Shown here: positions 49,203-58,402 of the stretch, one piece after another
How the letters are laid out: each line of letters opens with the position of its first letter
Numbering within the stretch: the first letter of the stretch is position 1
Assembly (NCBI RefSeq): GCF_003207895.1
Contig: NZ_NKUB01000001.1
Coordinates: forward strand, 310,001-374,000
Length of the DNA: 64,000 nucleotides
From: Komagataeibacter swingsii
Lineage (GTDB): Bacteria > Pseudomonadota > Alphaproteobacteria > Acetobacterales > Acetobacteraceae
Reading direction: 5' to 3'
Made by a program: the position numbers and the translations under genes
Notes under the pieces: generated by a model
Told to the model about the DNA's origin: nothing
Database searches by the model: none
What the model saw: the letters and a program-made list of their open reading frames with translations, nothing else

Positions 49203-51538
49203 TGGCAACGCCCATTCCATCCGGTCCGCACTCTACCATTTTATATAGACCGGCCTTCGCCGCCGGCATTATCTCGCCCATGCTGCGCTTTCGCTCGGAC
49301 ATGGAAAAGTGGCAGACTGGCGCGTGCCAGTTGACCAATTTTTTCGTGCATGTGCAGGGTGGCGCCAGCAACCGGCCCGGCACGCAGTATATCGGCGCGG
49401 TGAAGGATGCGGCGAACCTGCCGCGTCTGGTTCCCTTCGTTTACAATAACACGCAGTCCTATGTGCTGGAGATGGGCGATAAATATTTTCGCTTCATCTC
49501 CAATGGCGCGTATCTGACCAATACCGATGGCAGCGTGTATGAGGTCGCAACACCCTATGCCGTGGCGGATGTATGGGGCATCCGATGGGTGCAGTCGGCG
49601 GATGTGCTGACCATCGCCCATCCGTCCTACCCGCTCTACAACCTGTCGCGTAGCGGTGAGACCGACTGGACACTGGCCGAGGTTTCATTCGCCGCAGGCA
49701 TCGAAGCACCCGGCACCGTCAGCGCAACGGCTACGAACGGAAACGCAGGCAATACCGGCACGACACCAGGCATATCGTCCGCGACCTATGACTATGTGGT
49801 CACGGCGGTTTCCATCGCGCTGAACAGCGAAAGCAATGTGTCGGCGGTTGCGACCGTAAAAAATTACAATATCGGCTATTACACCCAGTACGGGAACTAC
49901 AACACCGTCAACTGGTCCGAAGTGTCGGGTGCGGATTACTATAACATCTACTGCAAATATGCCGGGTCATACGGCCTGATCGGGTCAACGACAGACCTGT
50001 CATTTCAGGATACCGACTATGAACCGGACACGGCCATTGGTCCGCCCACGCATGAGGACCCGTTCAGTGATGGAAACAACCCGTCTTGCGTGTCCTACTT
50101 CCAGCAGCGTCGGGTATTTGGCGGATCAACGGCTGACCCGCAGACCATCTGGATGACGCGCTCTGGCAACTACACCAACATGGACGTTGCCAACCCGGTC
50201 AAGGATGACGATGCCATCACAGCCACGATTGCATCCCAGCAGGTCAACCAGATCAAGCATATCGTGCCGATGGCCGACCTGATCATCTTCACCGCGGGCA
50301 GCGTGTGGAAGGTAAGCGGGGGTGATGCGGGCAAGGCCATCACGCCGGCGGATGTAACGGTCACGCCACAGATGTTCGTGGGGGCTGCCGATACCCTGCC
50401 GCTTCCCATCGACCAGGACGTGCTGTTTGTCGAAAGCAAGGGCAACCAGACGCCACGCATCCTGACAAACGATCAGGTTCAGGCGCTGTCGCAGCAGATT
50501 TCCAGAGCCGATCCGGCCAAGGAAGACATTGGCCAGACCATGGACGGCATTGCCCGCCAGTATGGGCAGCAGTGGCCGAAGGCGTTTGGTGAACTGGTCC
50601 AGTATGGAAAACTGCCGCCCGATTATCAGGTGCTGGCGAACATGGACACGGCCGACCAGACCATGGGCCGCGCTGATTTCCAGCGCGCCCTGCAGGCAGG
50701 CACCCTGCCACAATTGCAGGAGGCGGCAGGGCAGGCCGCCAGCAACATCTTGCCCAAGGGCGGCGATGACCCGGTCGAGGACCAGCTTGCCGCCTTCCGC
50801 GCCACCACGGTCAACAGCAGCGGGGGCGATGCGCTGTATCGCACCGTGCACGACGCGACCAAGCGGCTGGCACTCTACTACATTGCCCACGGGCAGGACA
50901 GCAGCACGGCCCTGACCAATGCGGTTGATGGCGTAATCAACAGCAAATACGACATCTCCGGCAGCATGCGCGTGCCCAAGGGGATGCTGCCTGCCGCGCG
51001 CACTGCCGCCGCCAGTGTCCTGTCATCGCTCAGGCCATCCGATCTTGCGCCGATCCCCGGTAGTGCGCCGGGCCTGACCGATCAGGACCGCAAGGATTTC
51101 GGCATCAGCGCTGCGCGCGCAGGAGGCCAGTGGGTGCAACAGGGCGGCGGGGCATGGATCTACGGTGATTTCCTGTTCGGTGAACAGAGTCGCATGGGTA
51201 ACTCGTTCCTCGAGGCGCTGGCAGGTCCAACCTTCTCGGACGCCAGCAGCCTGTTCAAGATGTTCGCCAACAGCCGCGACATGGCATTGGGCAGTGCCGA
51301 TGCCCCCAAGGGCAAGACGTTCGAGATGAACCTGCTGCAGGAAGCCCGGCGGGAACTGCCGTTCGGCAACCTGTTCTATACTCGTGCCGCCCTCGATTAC
51401 CTGGTGTTCTACCGCCTGCAGGAGATGATGAACCCCGGATACCTCAGACGCTACGAACTGGGTATCCAGCAGAACCAGGGCCAGAAGTTCTGGTTGTCGC
51501 CTACGTGGAATCCTTATCAGGCAATGGCAGGACGGTAA
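49202..51538 (+). CDS. Chimeric phage virion protein (tail protein N-part + internal virion protein C-part)
   Basis: A 778-aa open frame. Residues 1 to about 413 match a podovirus tail/FCCH-domain-type protein: ISPMLRFRSDMEKWQTGA, VQGGASNRPGTQYIG, and DVLFVESKGN just before the break. From about residue 417 the character changes to an alpha-helical, Gln/Ala-rich sequence (LTNDQVQALSQQISRADP onward, ending FWLSPTWNPYQAMAGR) that resembles the end of a large internal virion or structural protein. The tail domain is cut where it normally continues, so an in-frame deletion near 50430-50465 most likely fused two genes. Probably non-functional although open. Confidence 0.75.
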   Translation: MATPIPSGPHSTILYRPAFAAGIISPMLRFRSDMEKWQTGACQLTNFFVHVQGGASNRPGTQYIGAVKDAANLPRLVPFVYNNTQSYVLEMGDKYFRFISNGAYLTNTDGSVYEVATPYAVADVWGIRWVQSADVLTIAHPSYPLYNLSRSGETDWTLAEVSFAAGIEAPGTVSATATNGNAGNTGTTPGISSATYDYVVTAVSIALNSESNVSAVATVKNYNIGYYTQYGNYNTVNWSEVSGADYYNIYCKYAGSYGLIGSTTDLSFQDTDYEPDTAIGPPTHEDPFSDGNNPSCVSYFQQRRVFGGSTADPQTIWMTRSGNYTNMDVANPVKDDDAITATIASQQVNQIKHIVPMADLIIFTAGSVWKVSGGDAGKAITPADVTVTPQMFVGAADTLPLPIDQDVLFVESKGNQTPRILTNDQVQALSQQISRADPAKEDIGQTMDGIARQYGQQWPKAFGELVQYGKLPPDYQVLANMDTADQTMGRADFQRALQAGTLPQLQEAAGQAASNILPKGGDDPVEDQLAAFRATTVNSSGGDALYRTVHDATKRLALYYIAHGQDSSTALTNAVDGVINSKYDISGSMRVPKGMLPAARTAAASVLSSLRPSDLAPIPGSAPGLTDQDRKDFGISAARAGGQWVQQGGGAWIYGDFLFGEQSRMGNSFLEALAGPTFSDASSLFKMFANSRDMALGSADAPKGKTFEMNLLQEARRELPFGNLFYTRAALDYLVFYRLQEMMNPGYLRRYELGIQQNQGQKFWLSPTWNPYQAMAGR

Positions 51539-51591
51539 GCCCGTTGTACAGATACCCTACTGCGCGGTAGAGTCCTCATGTGGAGAGCATT

Positions 51592-51978
51592 ATGGATAAA
51601 CTGGTTGTCGAAATGGACCCCGATGTAAAAGCGGTCTGTGACTTCATGGGCAGCAATATCGACCCCGGAAAACTGGTTGTAGTGGCGCGCGCCGTTGCTG
51701 ATCTCGCCCCGGTCATGTGGCAGCATTTCCCGAATGTCGGGTTTTATGATCCGCCCCTATCGGTCAGGCGGATCACTGATTATTCTATGGGGAACCCTTC
51801 TCAATCGCCGCTGCAACAAGCTGCGCCCGGCTGGAAGCTGATGCGAAGGCGCAGGCTGAAACGGCACGTCCGGCCTACGAGAAGAAGAAAGCAGCATATG
51901 ACGCAAAAACAGGGCGTCGCGGCCGGGCGCCCAAACCGCCCGATGATGAACCACCACCCGACCGACAGATCAGTCTGA
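51592..51978 (+). pseudogene. Small phage protein, 3' end replaced by IS sequence
   Basis: ATG 51592, with GGAG 6-7 nt upstream, opens a frame beginning MDKLVVEMDPDVKAVCDFMG. The first ~65 residues look like a real small phage gene downstream of the virion genes; from about 51790 the frame reads through IS sequence in the wrong frame to a stop at 51978 (arginine-rich nonsense). I do not recognise its family. Confidence 0.5.
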
Positions 51979-52547
51979 CCGATCCCGACAGCCGCCTCAT
52001 GCGGCGCTCGGACGCCCATGAATTCCGGCAGGCTTACAATGCCCAGGCCGTAGTCTGCGCCGAAGGCAGCCAGTTGATCGTGACAACCGGCGTGGTCGCC
52101 ACGTCAGCGGACGCGCCATCCTTTGCCGACACGGTGCTGTCGATGGAAGACACAATCGGTCTCCCGGAGAAGGTGCTTGCCGACACCGGTTACGCCAGCG
52201 GGCAGGCGGTCCGGAAACTGCGGGAAAAGGGCATTGATCCGCTGGTCGCCATTGGACGGCTCCGTGCCCGCAGACCCTGCGACTTCCGACCCCGGCCCGC
52301 AGAAAGGGAGCCACGCCGGATAACCGAACCCTGGCGGCTTGCCATGAAGGCCAAGCTGGAAACTACAGAAGCCGGAGATCTTTACAGACTACGAAAACAG
52401 ACCGTGGAGCCGGTCTTTGGAATTATCAAAAGCATCATGGGCTTCAGAAGGTTCACCCTGCGTGGCCTTGCAAAAGTCACGACTGAATGGACACTCGTCG
52501 CTCTCGCATACAACTGCAAGAGAATGGCGCGACTTTACGCAGCGTAA
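51780..52547 (+). pseudogene. IS1182-type transposase, C-terminal fragment
   Basis: The frame is open from 51780 to the stop at 52547. It shows GRRGRAPKPPDDEPPP, QISLTDPDSRLM, EFRQAYNAQAVVCAEGSQLI, VLADTGYASGQAV and the terminal TVEPVFGIIKSIMGFRRF, characteristic of IS1182-like DDE transposases. The N-terminal half, including the first catalytic aspartate region, is missing. The first ATG in frame is 51999, so no functional enzyme is expected. Confidence 0.88.
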
Positions 52548-52610
52548 GCCGGGTCAGCCTCGGCCTTATGGCCCTCAAAATGGCCAACCCGACAGGCTGC
52601 TAAAATTCGG
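51790..52610 (+). mobile_element. Truncated IS1182-family insertion sequence (3' part only)
   Basis: Carries the 3' end of the transposase and about 60 nt of downstream sequence that ends near GACAGGCTGCTAAAATT (about 52590-52606), a plausible right terminal repeat. The left end is absent, joined directly to the phage gene. An IS-adjacent deletion probably removed both the IS 5' half and the phage right end. Confidence 0.75.
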
Positions 52611-52707
52611 TTGAGACAGCATGCATGGCCGGGCCGGTTGCGGTTTTGTCCCCGGCCTGTCTTGCGATACATCCCGCTGGCAGGGATGCGGACAGGGAGA
52701 ACGCAGG

Positions 52708-53979
52708 TTGAAGCAGCAGGCTGAACGGTGGATGTGGCGGATTGCAGCCGGGCTTGTCATCCCCATGCCGGTGCTGCTGCTGTATGCGCTGGCCCCTGCC
52801 GAAATCGTGGTGACGGTGGTGGCGGTGCTGTTCGTGGCCCACTGTGTCCTGACCCGGCACGGGAACTGGCTGCGGCAGCCCTGGGTCATCGTGGCGGGGT
52901 TGCTGTGGGGGCAGGTCATTTTGTCCTCCGTGGTGCAGGGGGGGAGCCACGGGGTCGTGCAGGCCATGTGCTTCGGGCGCTATTTCCTGTTCATCGCGGC
53001 CCTGCAGGCGTGGGTGCTGCCCGGCGCGCGCGTGCGCGCGGTGCTGGCGCGGGTTTATGCGGGCGTTGCCATATGGCTGGTGGTGGGGTGCTGGGAGCAA
53101 TACATATGCGGGCGCAACATATGGGGTTATGGCCGGTGGGCTGATGGCGCGCTGCTGGGGCCGTTATGGGCGCCGCGCGCGGGATCGGGGCTGTTCATGA
53201 CGGCGCTGCCGGGACTGTTTCCCATCGCCATACGCCTGTCGCAGCGCGCGGGCGCGCGGGGGCGGGTCATGGCCGCTGGCATGCTGCTGGGGCTGGTGCT
53301 GACCATGGTGCTTGTGGCGCAGCGCATGCCGCTGTTCCTCATGCTGGGGGGCATGGGCATTGTCGGGCTGCGGGTGCCGCGCCTGCGGGGCGGGCTGGTG
53401 GCCGTGGGGCTGCTGGGGGCGGGCGGCGTGGCGCTGTCGCCGGTGCTGGCGCCACAGGCGTATCACAAGCTGGTCGTGAACTTCATCGCGCATATGCACG
53501 CCTTTGCCGACAGCCCGTACGGCATGCTGTTCATCCGCGCGGGTGTGATGATCGGGCGGCACCCATGGTTCGGGCTGGGGTTTGACGGGTTTCGCCATGC
53601 CTGTCCCGACCCGGCCTATTTCCACGGCCTGCCGTGGCTGGGCGTGGCCGAGGGGCCGCATGGCGGCGCGACCGGCTGCAACCTGCATCCGCACAACCAT
53701 TACCTGCTGATGGGAACCATGGGGGGCATACCCGCCATGGGGCTGTTCATGGCCCTGGTCGCCTGCCTGCTGGTGCCCGCATGGCAGGCTGTCGCCCCCA
53801 CGCGCGATCCGCAGCGGCTGATGCTGGCGGTTGTCGTGACGCTGGTTTTCTGGCCCGTGGCGTCCACCAGTTCATTGCTGACGCAGCCTGCGGCGGGGTG
53901 GCTGTCCATGATCGTGGGGTGGGCGCTGGCGGCATCCCCGTTTACGGCCCGGTTGCGATACGTGCATGGCGGGGACTAG
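52708..53979 (+). CDS. O-antigen ligase / Wzy-like polysaccharide polymerase
   Basis: A roughly 423-aa polytopic membrane protein with ten or more hydrophobic segments and a large loop near the C-terminus containing LHPHNHYLLMGTMGG, the pattern of O-antigen ligase/Wzy proteins (Wzy_C family). TTG 52708 (start KQQAERWMW) follows AGGGAG; ATG 52732 is an alternative. It is followed by a Wzx-like flippase, so it likely polymerises or ligates an exopolysaccharide or O-antigen repeat. The sugar chain is unknown. Confidence 0.8.
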   Translation: MKQQAERWMWRIAAGLVIPMPVLLLYALAPAEIVVTVVAVLFVAHCVLTRHGNWLRQPWVIVAGLLWGQVILSSVVQGGSHGVVQAMCFGRYFLFIAALQAWVLPGARVRAVLARVYAGVAIWLVVGCWEQYICGRNIWGYGRWADGALLGPLWAPRAGSGLFMTALPGLFPIAIRLSQRAGARGRVMAAGMLLGLVLTMVLVAQRMPLFLMLGGMGIVGLRVPRLRGGLVAVGLLGAGGVALSPVLAPQAYHKLVVNFIAHMHAFADSPYGMLFIRAGVMIGRHPWFGLGFDGFRHACPDPAYFHGLPWLGVAEGPHGGATGCNLHPHNHYLLMGTMGGIPAMGLFMALVACLLVPAWQAVAPTRDPQRLMLAVVVTLVFWPVASTSSLLTQPAAGWLSMIVGWALAASPFTARLRYVHGGD

Positions 53980-54170
53980 CCCCGGCAGGCGCGGCGCATT
54001 ACAGTGCCGCCGTGGGATACGGGGACGAACGGCGGCAGGCGGCCAGCCTGGCGGCCTTTTCCCGCGTCCGTATTCAGATAGGGGAGCCTGCGCTATCGTT
54101 TTCGCCTGTTGTTCCGAGGGCACGTGTCCGGGGCCATCCCGTGCGCGGGTTTCTGTACGTGTGAGTATCC

Positions 54171-55550
54171 ATGTCCACTTCTGAACGGGACGCACTCAAG
54201 CGCATTTTCGGCAATACCGGTTTCCTGATTGCCGGGCGGGCGATCAATGCGGTCTGCAGTTTCGTCTATATCGCATGGGCGGTACGGGCGCTGGGGCTGT
54301 CGCAGTTCGGTGTGCTTATGCTGGTCACGACGTTCGGGGCCGCCATATCGCAGGCCACGCACCTGCTGTCGTGGCAACCGCTGCTGCATTATGGCACGGA
54401 CCCGTTCACCAATGGCCGCCAGGCGCAGTTTGCGCGCGTGCTGGCGTTCTGCATCCGTGCCGATTACATAAGCGGCGGCGTCGGGTGGCTGGTGGGCACG
54501 CTGGGGGTTGCGCTGTTCGGGACCTATATGGGGTGGCCGGCGGCGGACCAGGGGGCGGCTTTCGCCTATATGCTGACCATCGCGTTCACGAACACCAGCT
54601 GGTCGGCCGGGGTGTTCCGGCTGTGCAATTCCTTCTGGCTGACCATGCTGACCGACCTGTCCGGCGCGCTGGTGCGCACCGTGGGGTCGGGCGTCGGGTT
54701 CATGTATCACATGGGGCTGGATTACTACCTGCTGGTATGGAGCGTGACGCAGCTGGTCATGTTCATAAGCAGTACCACGCTGGGGTGGCTGCAACTGCGC
54801 CATGCGGGCGCCACGCGGCGTTTCAGCCTGTTTGCCCCGCTGGAGGCGGGCGATGCGCCGGGCATATGGCGCTTTACCCTGTCCACCAGTTGCAACCACC
54901 TGCTGGGATCGGTTTTCAACCAGTTCGGCACATTGCTGGTGGGGGGCATCCTTGGCCCGGCCGATGCGGCGGTCTATCGCGTCTCCCGCCAGATTGGCGA
55001 GGGGATCGCCAAGCCCGCGCAGCTCATGATGCCCGCGCTGTACCCCGAATTCATCCGCCTGCGTGAAGACCAGGACTGGTACGGCATCAAGCGCGTGACG
55101 ATCAAGCTGTTCCTGATGATCGGCGGGTTTTCCATCGTGCTGATGGGGGTGGCGATGGCGGTGGGCAATATCCTGCTGACGTGGATGCTGCATGTCCACT
55201 GGCATGGCGGGCGGTCGCTGATCATGCTCATGCTGGGCAGCGCCATACTGGGGCTGGGCGTCGTGCCGCTGGAGCCGCTGCTGACCGTGATCGGGCAGGT
55301 ATCGCAGGTGCTCAAGGGGCGGATCATCGTCACCCTGACCTACCTGCCGCTGATGTATGGCATGACCATGGCGTGGCATCTGGAGGGGGCCGCGGCGGCG
55401 GCCGTCGTGGCGGGGCTGATCATGCTGGGTGTCTGCCTGCGCCCGGTCGTGGCATGGTTCCGGCGCATGGCCCCGGGACGCAGGCCGGTAAACGGGAATG
55501 CATCACCTTCCATCATGCCACCCATGCCCGAAAAGGGCACGGGGACGTAA
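54171..55550 (+). CDS. Wzx-like polysaccharide flippase (MATE/MOP family)
   Basis: A 459-aa protein with about twelve hydrophobic segments and the family-type N-terminus TGFLIAGRAINAVCSFVYIAWAVRALGLSQ (split here: helix 1, then the YIAWAVRALG loop). It would flip lipid-linked oligosaccharide across the inner membrane for the neighbouring polymerase. The 191-nt gap upstream suggests it may have its own start site. ATG 54171 has no strong Shine-Dalgarno. It ends 24 nt before repeat copy E. Confidence 0.8.
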   Translation: MSTSERDALKRIFGNTGFLIAGRAINAVCSFVYIAWAVRALGLSQFGVLMLVTTFGAAISQATHLLSWQPLLHYGTDPFTNGRQAQFARVLAFCIRADYISGGVGWLVGTLGVALFGTYMGWPAADQGAAFAYMLTIAFTNTSWSAGVFRLCNSFWLTMLTDLSGALVRTVGSGVGFMYHMGLDYYLLVWSVTQLVMFISSTTLGWLQLRHAGATRRFSLFAPLEAGDAPGIWRFTLSTSCNHLLGSVFNQFGTLLVGGILGPADAAVYRVSRQIGEGIAKPAQLMMPALYPEFIRLREDQDWYGIKRVTIKLFLMIGGFSIVLMGVAMAVGNILLTWMLHVHWHGGRSLIMLMLGSAILGLGVVPLEPLLTVIGQVSQVLKGRIIVTLTYLPLMYGMTMAWHLEGAAAAAVVAGLIMLGVCLRPVVAWFRRMAPGRRPVNGNASPSIMPPMPEKGTGT

Positions 55551-55574
55551 TCCCCTGAAAGCCGGCTGAATTTC

Positions 55575-55659
55575 AAAGGGGTTCCTGGTGAAGCTTTTTC
55601 CAAAAAGCTTCAGGAAACGCCGCCTTTGGGGGAAAAAAGGCGGCGCCCGAAAACTTTTC
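55575..55659. repeat. Two-hairpin intergenic repeat, copy E
   Basis: Outer arm GGGGTTCCTGGTG, hairpin GAAGCTTTTTCC...AAAAAGCTTC (55590-55611), linker AGGAAAC, hairpin GCCGCCTTTGGGGG...AAAAAAGGCGGC (55619-55644), outer arm GCCCGAAAACTTTTCC. Lies between the convergent flippase and copper receptor genes. Confidence 0.88.
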
Positions 55660-55671
55660 CTTTTTGTCAGG

Positions 55672-57828
55672 TCAGAAATTGGCGGTCAGGCTGACATTGA
55701 ATGACCGCCCCATGCCCGGCAGCGCGCGCAGCACGCCGGTTGCCGCGTTATCGGCCAGCGACCATCCACCCAGCGGCAGTTCGTATTTCTGGTTCAGCAC
55801 GTTGTCGATGCTGGCATCCAGCGTCACGTAACGCCAGTGGTACTGCCCCCCCAGCCCCAGCAGGGCATAGCCGGGGGTACGGGGTTCATTGCGGACCCAG
55901 TCCACCGTGTCCTTGGCCTTCACGAAGGTCATTTCCACCCGGCCGCTCCAGTTCTGCCACCGTTCATTCAGCGACACGCTGCCATTGGTCGGCATCTGGT
56001 GGTACAGCCCCGCGCCATTGGTCAGGTCCTGCCCGCGCACCCAGTTGATGTTGGCCACGATTTCCCCACGGCCAAAGCGGGCGTTCTGCCACAGGCGGTA
56101 ATTGCCCGAGCCGTTGATGCCGTAGCTCTGGGCATTGTGGTTGACGAATCCCAGCGTGTAGAACTGCCCGGCCGGTGCGATACGCTGCGCGTTCACGTAA
56201 TTGTGGGTGTAGGTGTAGTAGGGCTGGACCTTCAGGTCCCACCTGTCGCCGTTCGGGTCATGCCAGTCGGCGGTGATGGAGGCGGTATTGGCCACTTCGG
56301 GCTTCAGGTCGGGATTGCCGACATAGCCGTTGCCGTCGCCAAACCAGTTGATCATGCTGGTGACCATGGCCGACCGCCCCCAGGCATAGCGTTCATACAG
56401 GTTGGGCGAACGGGTCTTGCGCGCATAGCCGCCCTCGATCGTAAGGTCGCGGCGGGGTTTCCAGCGCACCATGGCCGTGACATCGAAGCTCACGTCCGTC
56501 CGGCCCCGGTCGCTGGCGTTGAACGCATTGGCCGCGTTGATGTTGGCCATGTTCATCATGTTCATGGTCGATGAATAGCCGGAGACCGGCCCCGTATTCA
56601 TCATGACCAGGTCATTGCGAAAGCCCAGCAGCGTGGTCACGCGCGGGGTCCATGCCGCTTCCCATTCCACGAAATGGCCCAGCCGGTCGCGGTGGCCGTC
56701 ATTGATGCTGTGATAGGTGTCCGGTCCCATCATCATGCTGCCCGCAACGGGTGGCCACCAGTCATTCAGGCCGGAATGGTCGAACGAGCTGCCCAGCCGC
56801 AGGGTCTGCCCCTCGGCCAGCGGTATCGTGGCCTTGATGCTGTAGCCCGCCATGCGGGCGTTGGTGTTCATGGGCATGTGGGTGGTCTTGTCGCGGTCGG
56901 GCAGGAAGTCCATGGTGTGGTCCTCGCGCTGCCAGTAGCCGCGGGCCTCCAACTCGCCCCAGTCAAACGTGCCGAGATACTTGCCGTTGACGAAGGTCGA
57001 GCGGTTGTTGGTCATGTCCATGTACTGGTTGGCGAAACCTTCATGCGGGGTGTCCTGCTGCCCGAATGTCAGGGTGAACAGGTGGTTGTCCCTGTGCATG
57101 CCAAAGGTCACGGCATGGTTGTAGGTCAGGTAGCTGGTGGAACGGACGATACCCGCATCCCCGCCGCCGCTGTAATCGCCCGCCTGGCTGTAGGATGCAT
57201 TGTAGCGCAGGCTGAACATGTCATTGGCCACCGTCAGGCTGCCCGATGCGCCATACCCGCCGCCATTGCTGCGATAGGTGCCGGTGACATGCCCGGTGAC
57301 GAGGATCTTGCCATGGCGGGCGAATTGCGGGTCCTTGCGTTCCACGTCGATCGTGCCGCCGGTGCTGTCGCCGCCCATGCTGACGGGGGTGATCCCGGCG
57401 ATGGCGGTGGCGGTGTCCACGCTGTCGGGATCAATGAAGGACAGGGCGGGGTTCATGTGGTTGGGGCAGCCCGAGGCAATGCGTACCCCATCGACCATGG
57501 TCGCCACGCGATCATCCGCCATGCCGTTGATGACCGGCAGGGACGCAAGCCCACCGGCTAAATAGGTGCTGACGCCGGGCTGGTTGCGAAACAGGCTGGC
57601 GGTGTCGGGGCTGCTCAGGCTGGCTGCCGTGCGCGATGCCTGTGATGGGGAGCTGGCCGATAGCAGGCGGTCGCCCATCGGTGTGTCCTCGGCCGTGTCC
57701 TCGATCGACAGGCCGGGCAGGGTCACTGTGGTTTCGGCCTGCGCCATGACGGGATACAGGCCGGCGGCCAGCATGTAGCCGCCAGCAGCCGCGACAATGG
57801 GCGCGGCCGTTCTTTTTATGGAAGTCAC
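55672..57828 (-). CDS. TonB-dependent copper receptor (OprC/NosA-like)
   Basis: A 718-aa outer-membrane receptor: signal peptide (GGYMLAAGLYPVMAQA), plug domain (about residues 45-190) and beta-barrel ending in aromatic-terminated FNVSLTANF. The plug carries GVRIASGCPNHMNPALSFID, with the Cys-His-Met copper-binding pattern known from OprC, and the loops are unusually rich in Met and His (MDMTNNRS, THMPMNTNARM, SMMMGPDTYHS). Start is GTG 57828, with AGGA 8 nt upstream. It follows the DUF2946 gene on the same strand (65-nt gap) and is probably energised by the adjacent TonB. Confidence 0.9.
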   Translation of the reverse strand: MTSIKRTAAPIVAAAGGYMLAAGLYPVMAQAETTVTLPGLSIEDTAEDTPMGDRLLSASSPSQASRTAASLSSPDTASLFRNQPGVSTYLAGGLASLPVINGMADDRVATMVDGVRIASGCPNHMNPALSFIDPDSVDTATAIAGITPVSMGGDSTGGTIDVERKDPQFARHGKILVTGHVTGTYRSNGGGYGASGSLTVANDMFSLRYNASYSQAGDYSGGGDAGIVRSTSYLTYNHAVTFGMHRDNHLFTLTFGQQDTPHEGFANQYMDMTNNRSTFVNGKYLGTFDWGELEARGYWQREDHTMDFLPDRDKTTHMPMNTNARMAGYSIKATIPLAEGQTLRLGSSFDHSGLNDWWPPVAGSMMMGPDTYHSINDGHRDRLGHFVEWEAAWTPRVTTLLGFRNDLVMMNTGPVSGYSSTMNMMNMANINAANAFNASDRGRTDVSFDVTAMVRWKPRRDLTIEGGYARKTRSPNLYERYAWGRSAMVTSMINWFGDGNGYVGNPDLKPEVANTASITADWHDPNGDRWDLKVQPYYTYTHNYVNAQRIAPAGQFYTLGFVNHNAQSYGINGSGNYRLWQNARFGRGEIVANINWVRGQDLTNGAGLYHQMPTNGSVSLNERWQNWSGRVEMTFVKAKDTVDWVRNEPRTPGYALLGLGGQYHWRYVTLDASIDNVLNQKYELPLGGWSLADNAATGVLRALPGMGRSFNVSLTANF

Positions 57829-57893
57829 TTTTCATGTCCTGAACAGGAAACGGGAATGCGCACGCCCGGATGGACATGCGACAGCGCATGGGT

Positions 57894-58355
57894 TCAGGAA
57901 ATGGAAGGTGGCCCGCGTGACGGCGGCAGTCCGAGTGGGGCGGAAGGGGGCGCGCGGGGCTGTCGCGGCTCATGCCGGGCCTGTTTCCATGCCATGGGCG
58001 GCAGGGGCAGGAACGGCAGGGATACCAGCGCAAGGGCAGGCAGGTGCAGGAGCGGGCACAGCGGGCAGCCTTCGGCATGGTCATGGCCCGTATGGGGCGC
58101 CATGTCGTGCGTGTTGGCTGGCATGGCCCCCATCATGGCATGATGATGGGCGGGGCCATGGGCCGGGGTGGCCGCATGCGCCGGGGGGGCGATATCGATC
58201 CCCGTCAGCCGCATGATGGTGGTCCGGGGCAGTTCCCCCGGCATGCTGCGGCTTTCAACTAGCAACTGCCCCCACAGCCCCAGGCATGCGCACAGCACCA
58301 TGACCCAGCGGGTCACAGGCATGTCATGCATGAAGGGGTGACGGGCGTGGCCCAT
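57894..58355 (-). CDS. DUF2946-type His/Met-rich membrane-associated protein
   Basis: A 153-aa protein with an N-terminal hydrophobic segment (RWVMVLCACLGLWGQLL), a His/Met-rich middle (HGPAHHHAMMGAMPANTHDM), then HDHAEGCPLCPLLHLPAL, with the two cysteines typical of DUF2946, and a second hydrophobic stretch. DUF2946 genes commonly sit beside TonB-dependent copper receptors, and the metal-ligand richness fits copper handling in the periplasm. Start assigned at ATG 58355; ATG 58322 is possible and no clear ribosome-binding site separates them. Divergent from tonB by 47 nt. Confidence 0.72.
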   Translation of the reverse strand: MGHARHPFMHDMPVTRWVMVLCACLGLWGQLLVESRSMPGELPRTTIMRLTGIDIAPPAHAATPAHGPAHHHAMMGAMPANTHDMAPHTGHDHAEGCPLCPLLHLPALALVSLPFLPLPPMAWKQARHEPRQPRAPPSAPLGLPPSRGPPSIS

Positions 58356-58402
58356 GATTGAACATGTTCTTTCTGGTTGTAAGATAAGGCGGTAACAGAT
58401 TT

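Larger units (their letters stand above)
47563..51790. mobile_element. Prophage remnant with internal deletions
   Basis: Bounded by the tRNA-Ser-derived repeat on the left and an IS fragment on the right. It contains an integrase 3' end, a tail-fibre-like protein, a chimeric virion protein and a truncated small phage gene. Head, lysis, replication and repressor genes are absent. Base composition in 48100-49200 is visibly lower in GC than the host genes. Confidence 0.85.

Noticed and set aside
53980-54170. Extra gene between the polymerase- and flippase-like genes
   Set aside because: Open frames here are short shadows; no start with a ribosome-binding site and no recognisable sequence.
57278-57565. 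Plus-strand ORFs inside the copper receptor gene
   Set aside because: They are antisense to a clear TonB-dependent receptor and show no domain features.
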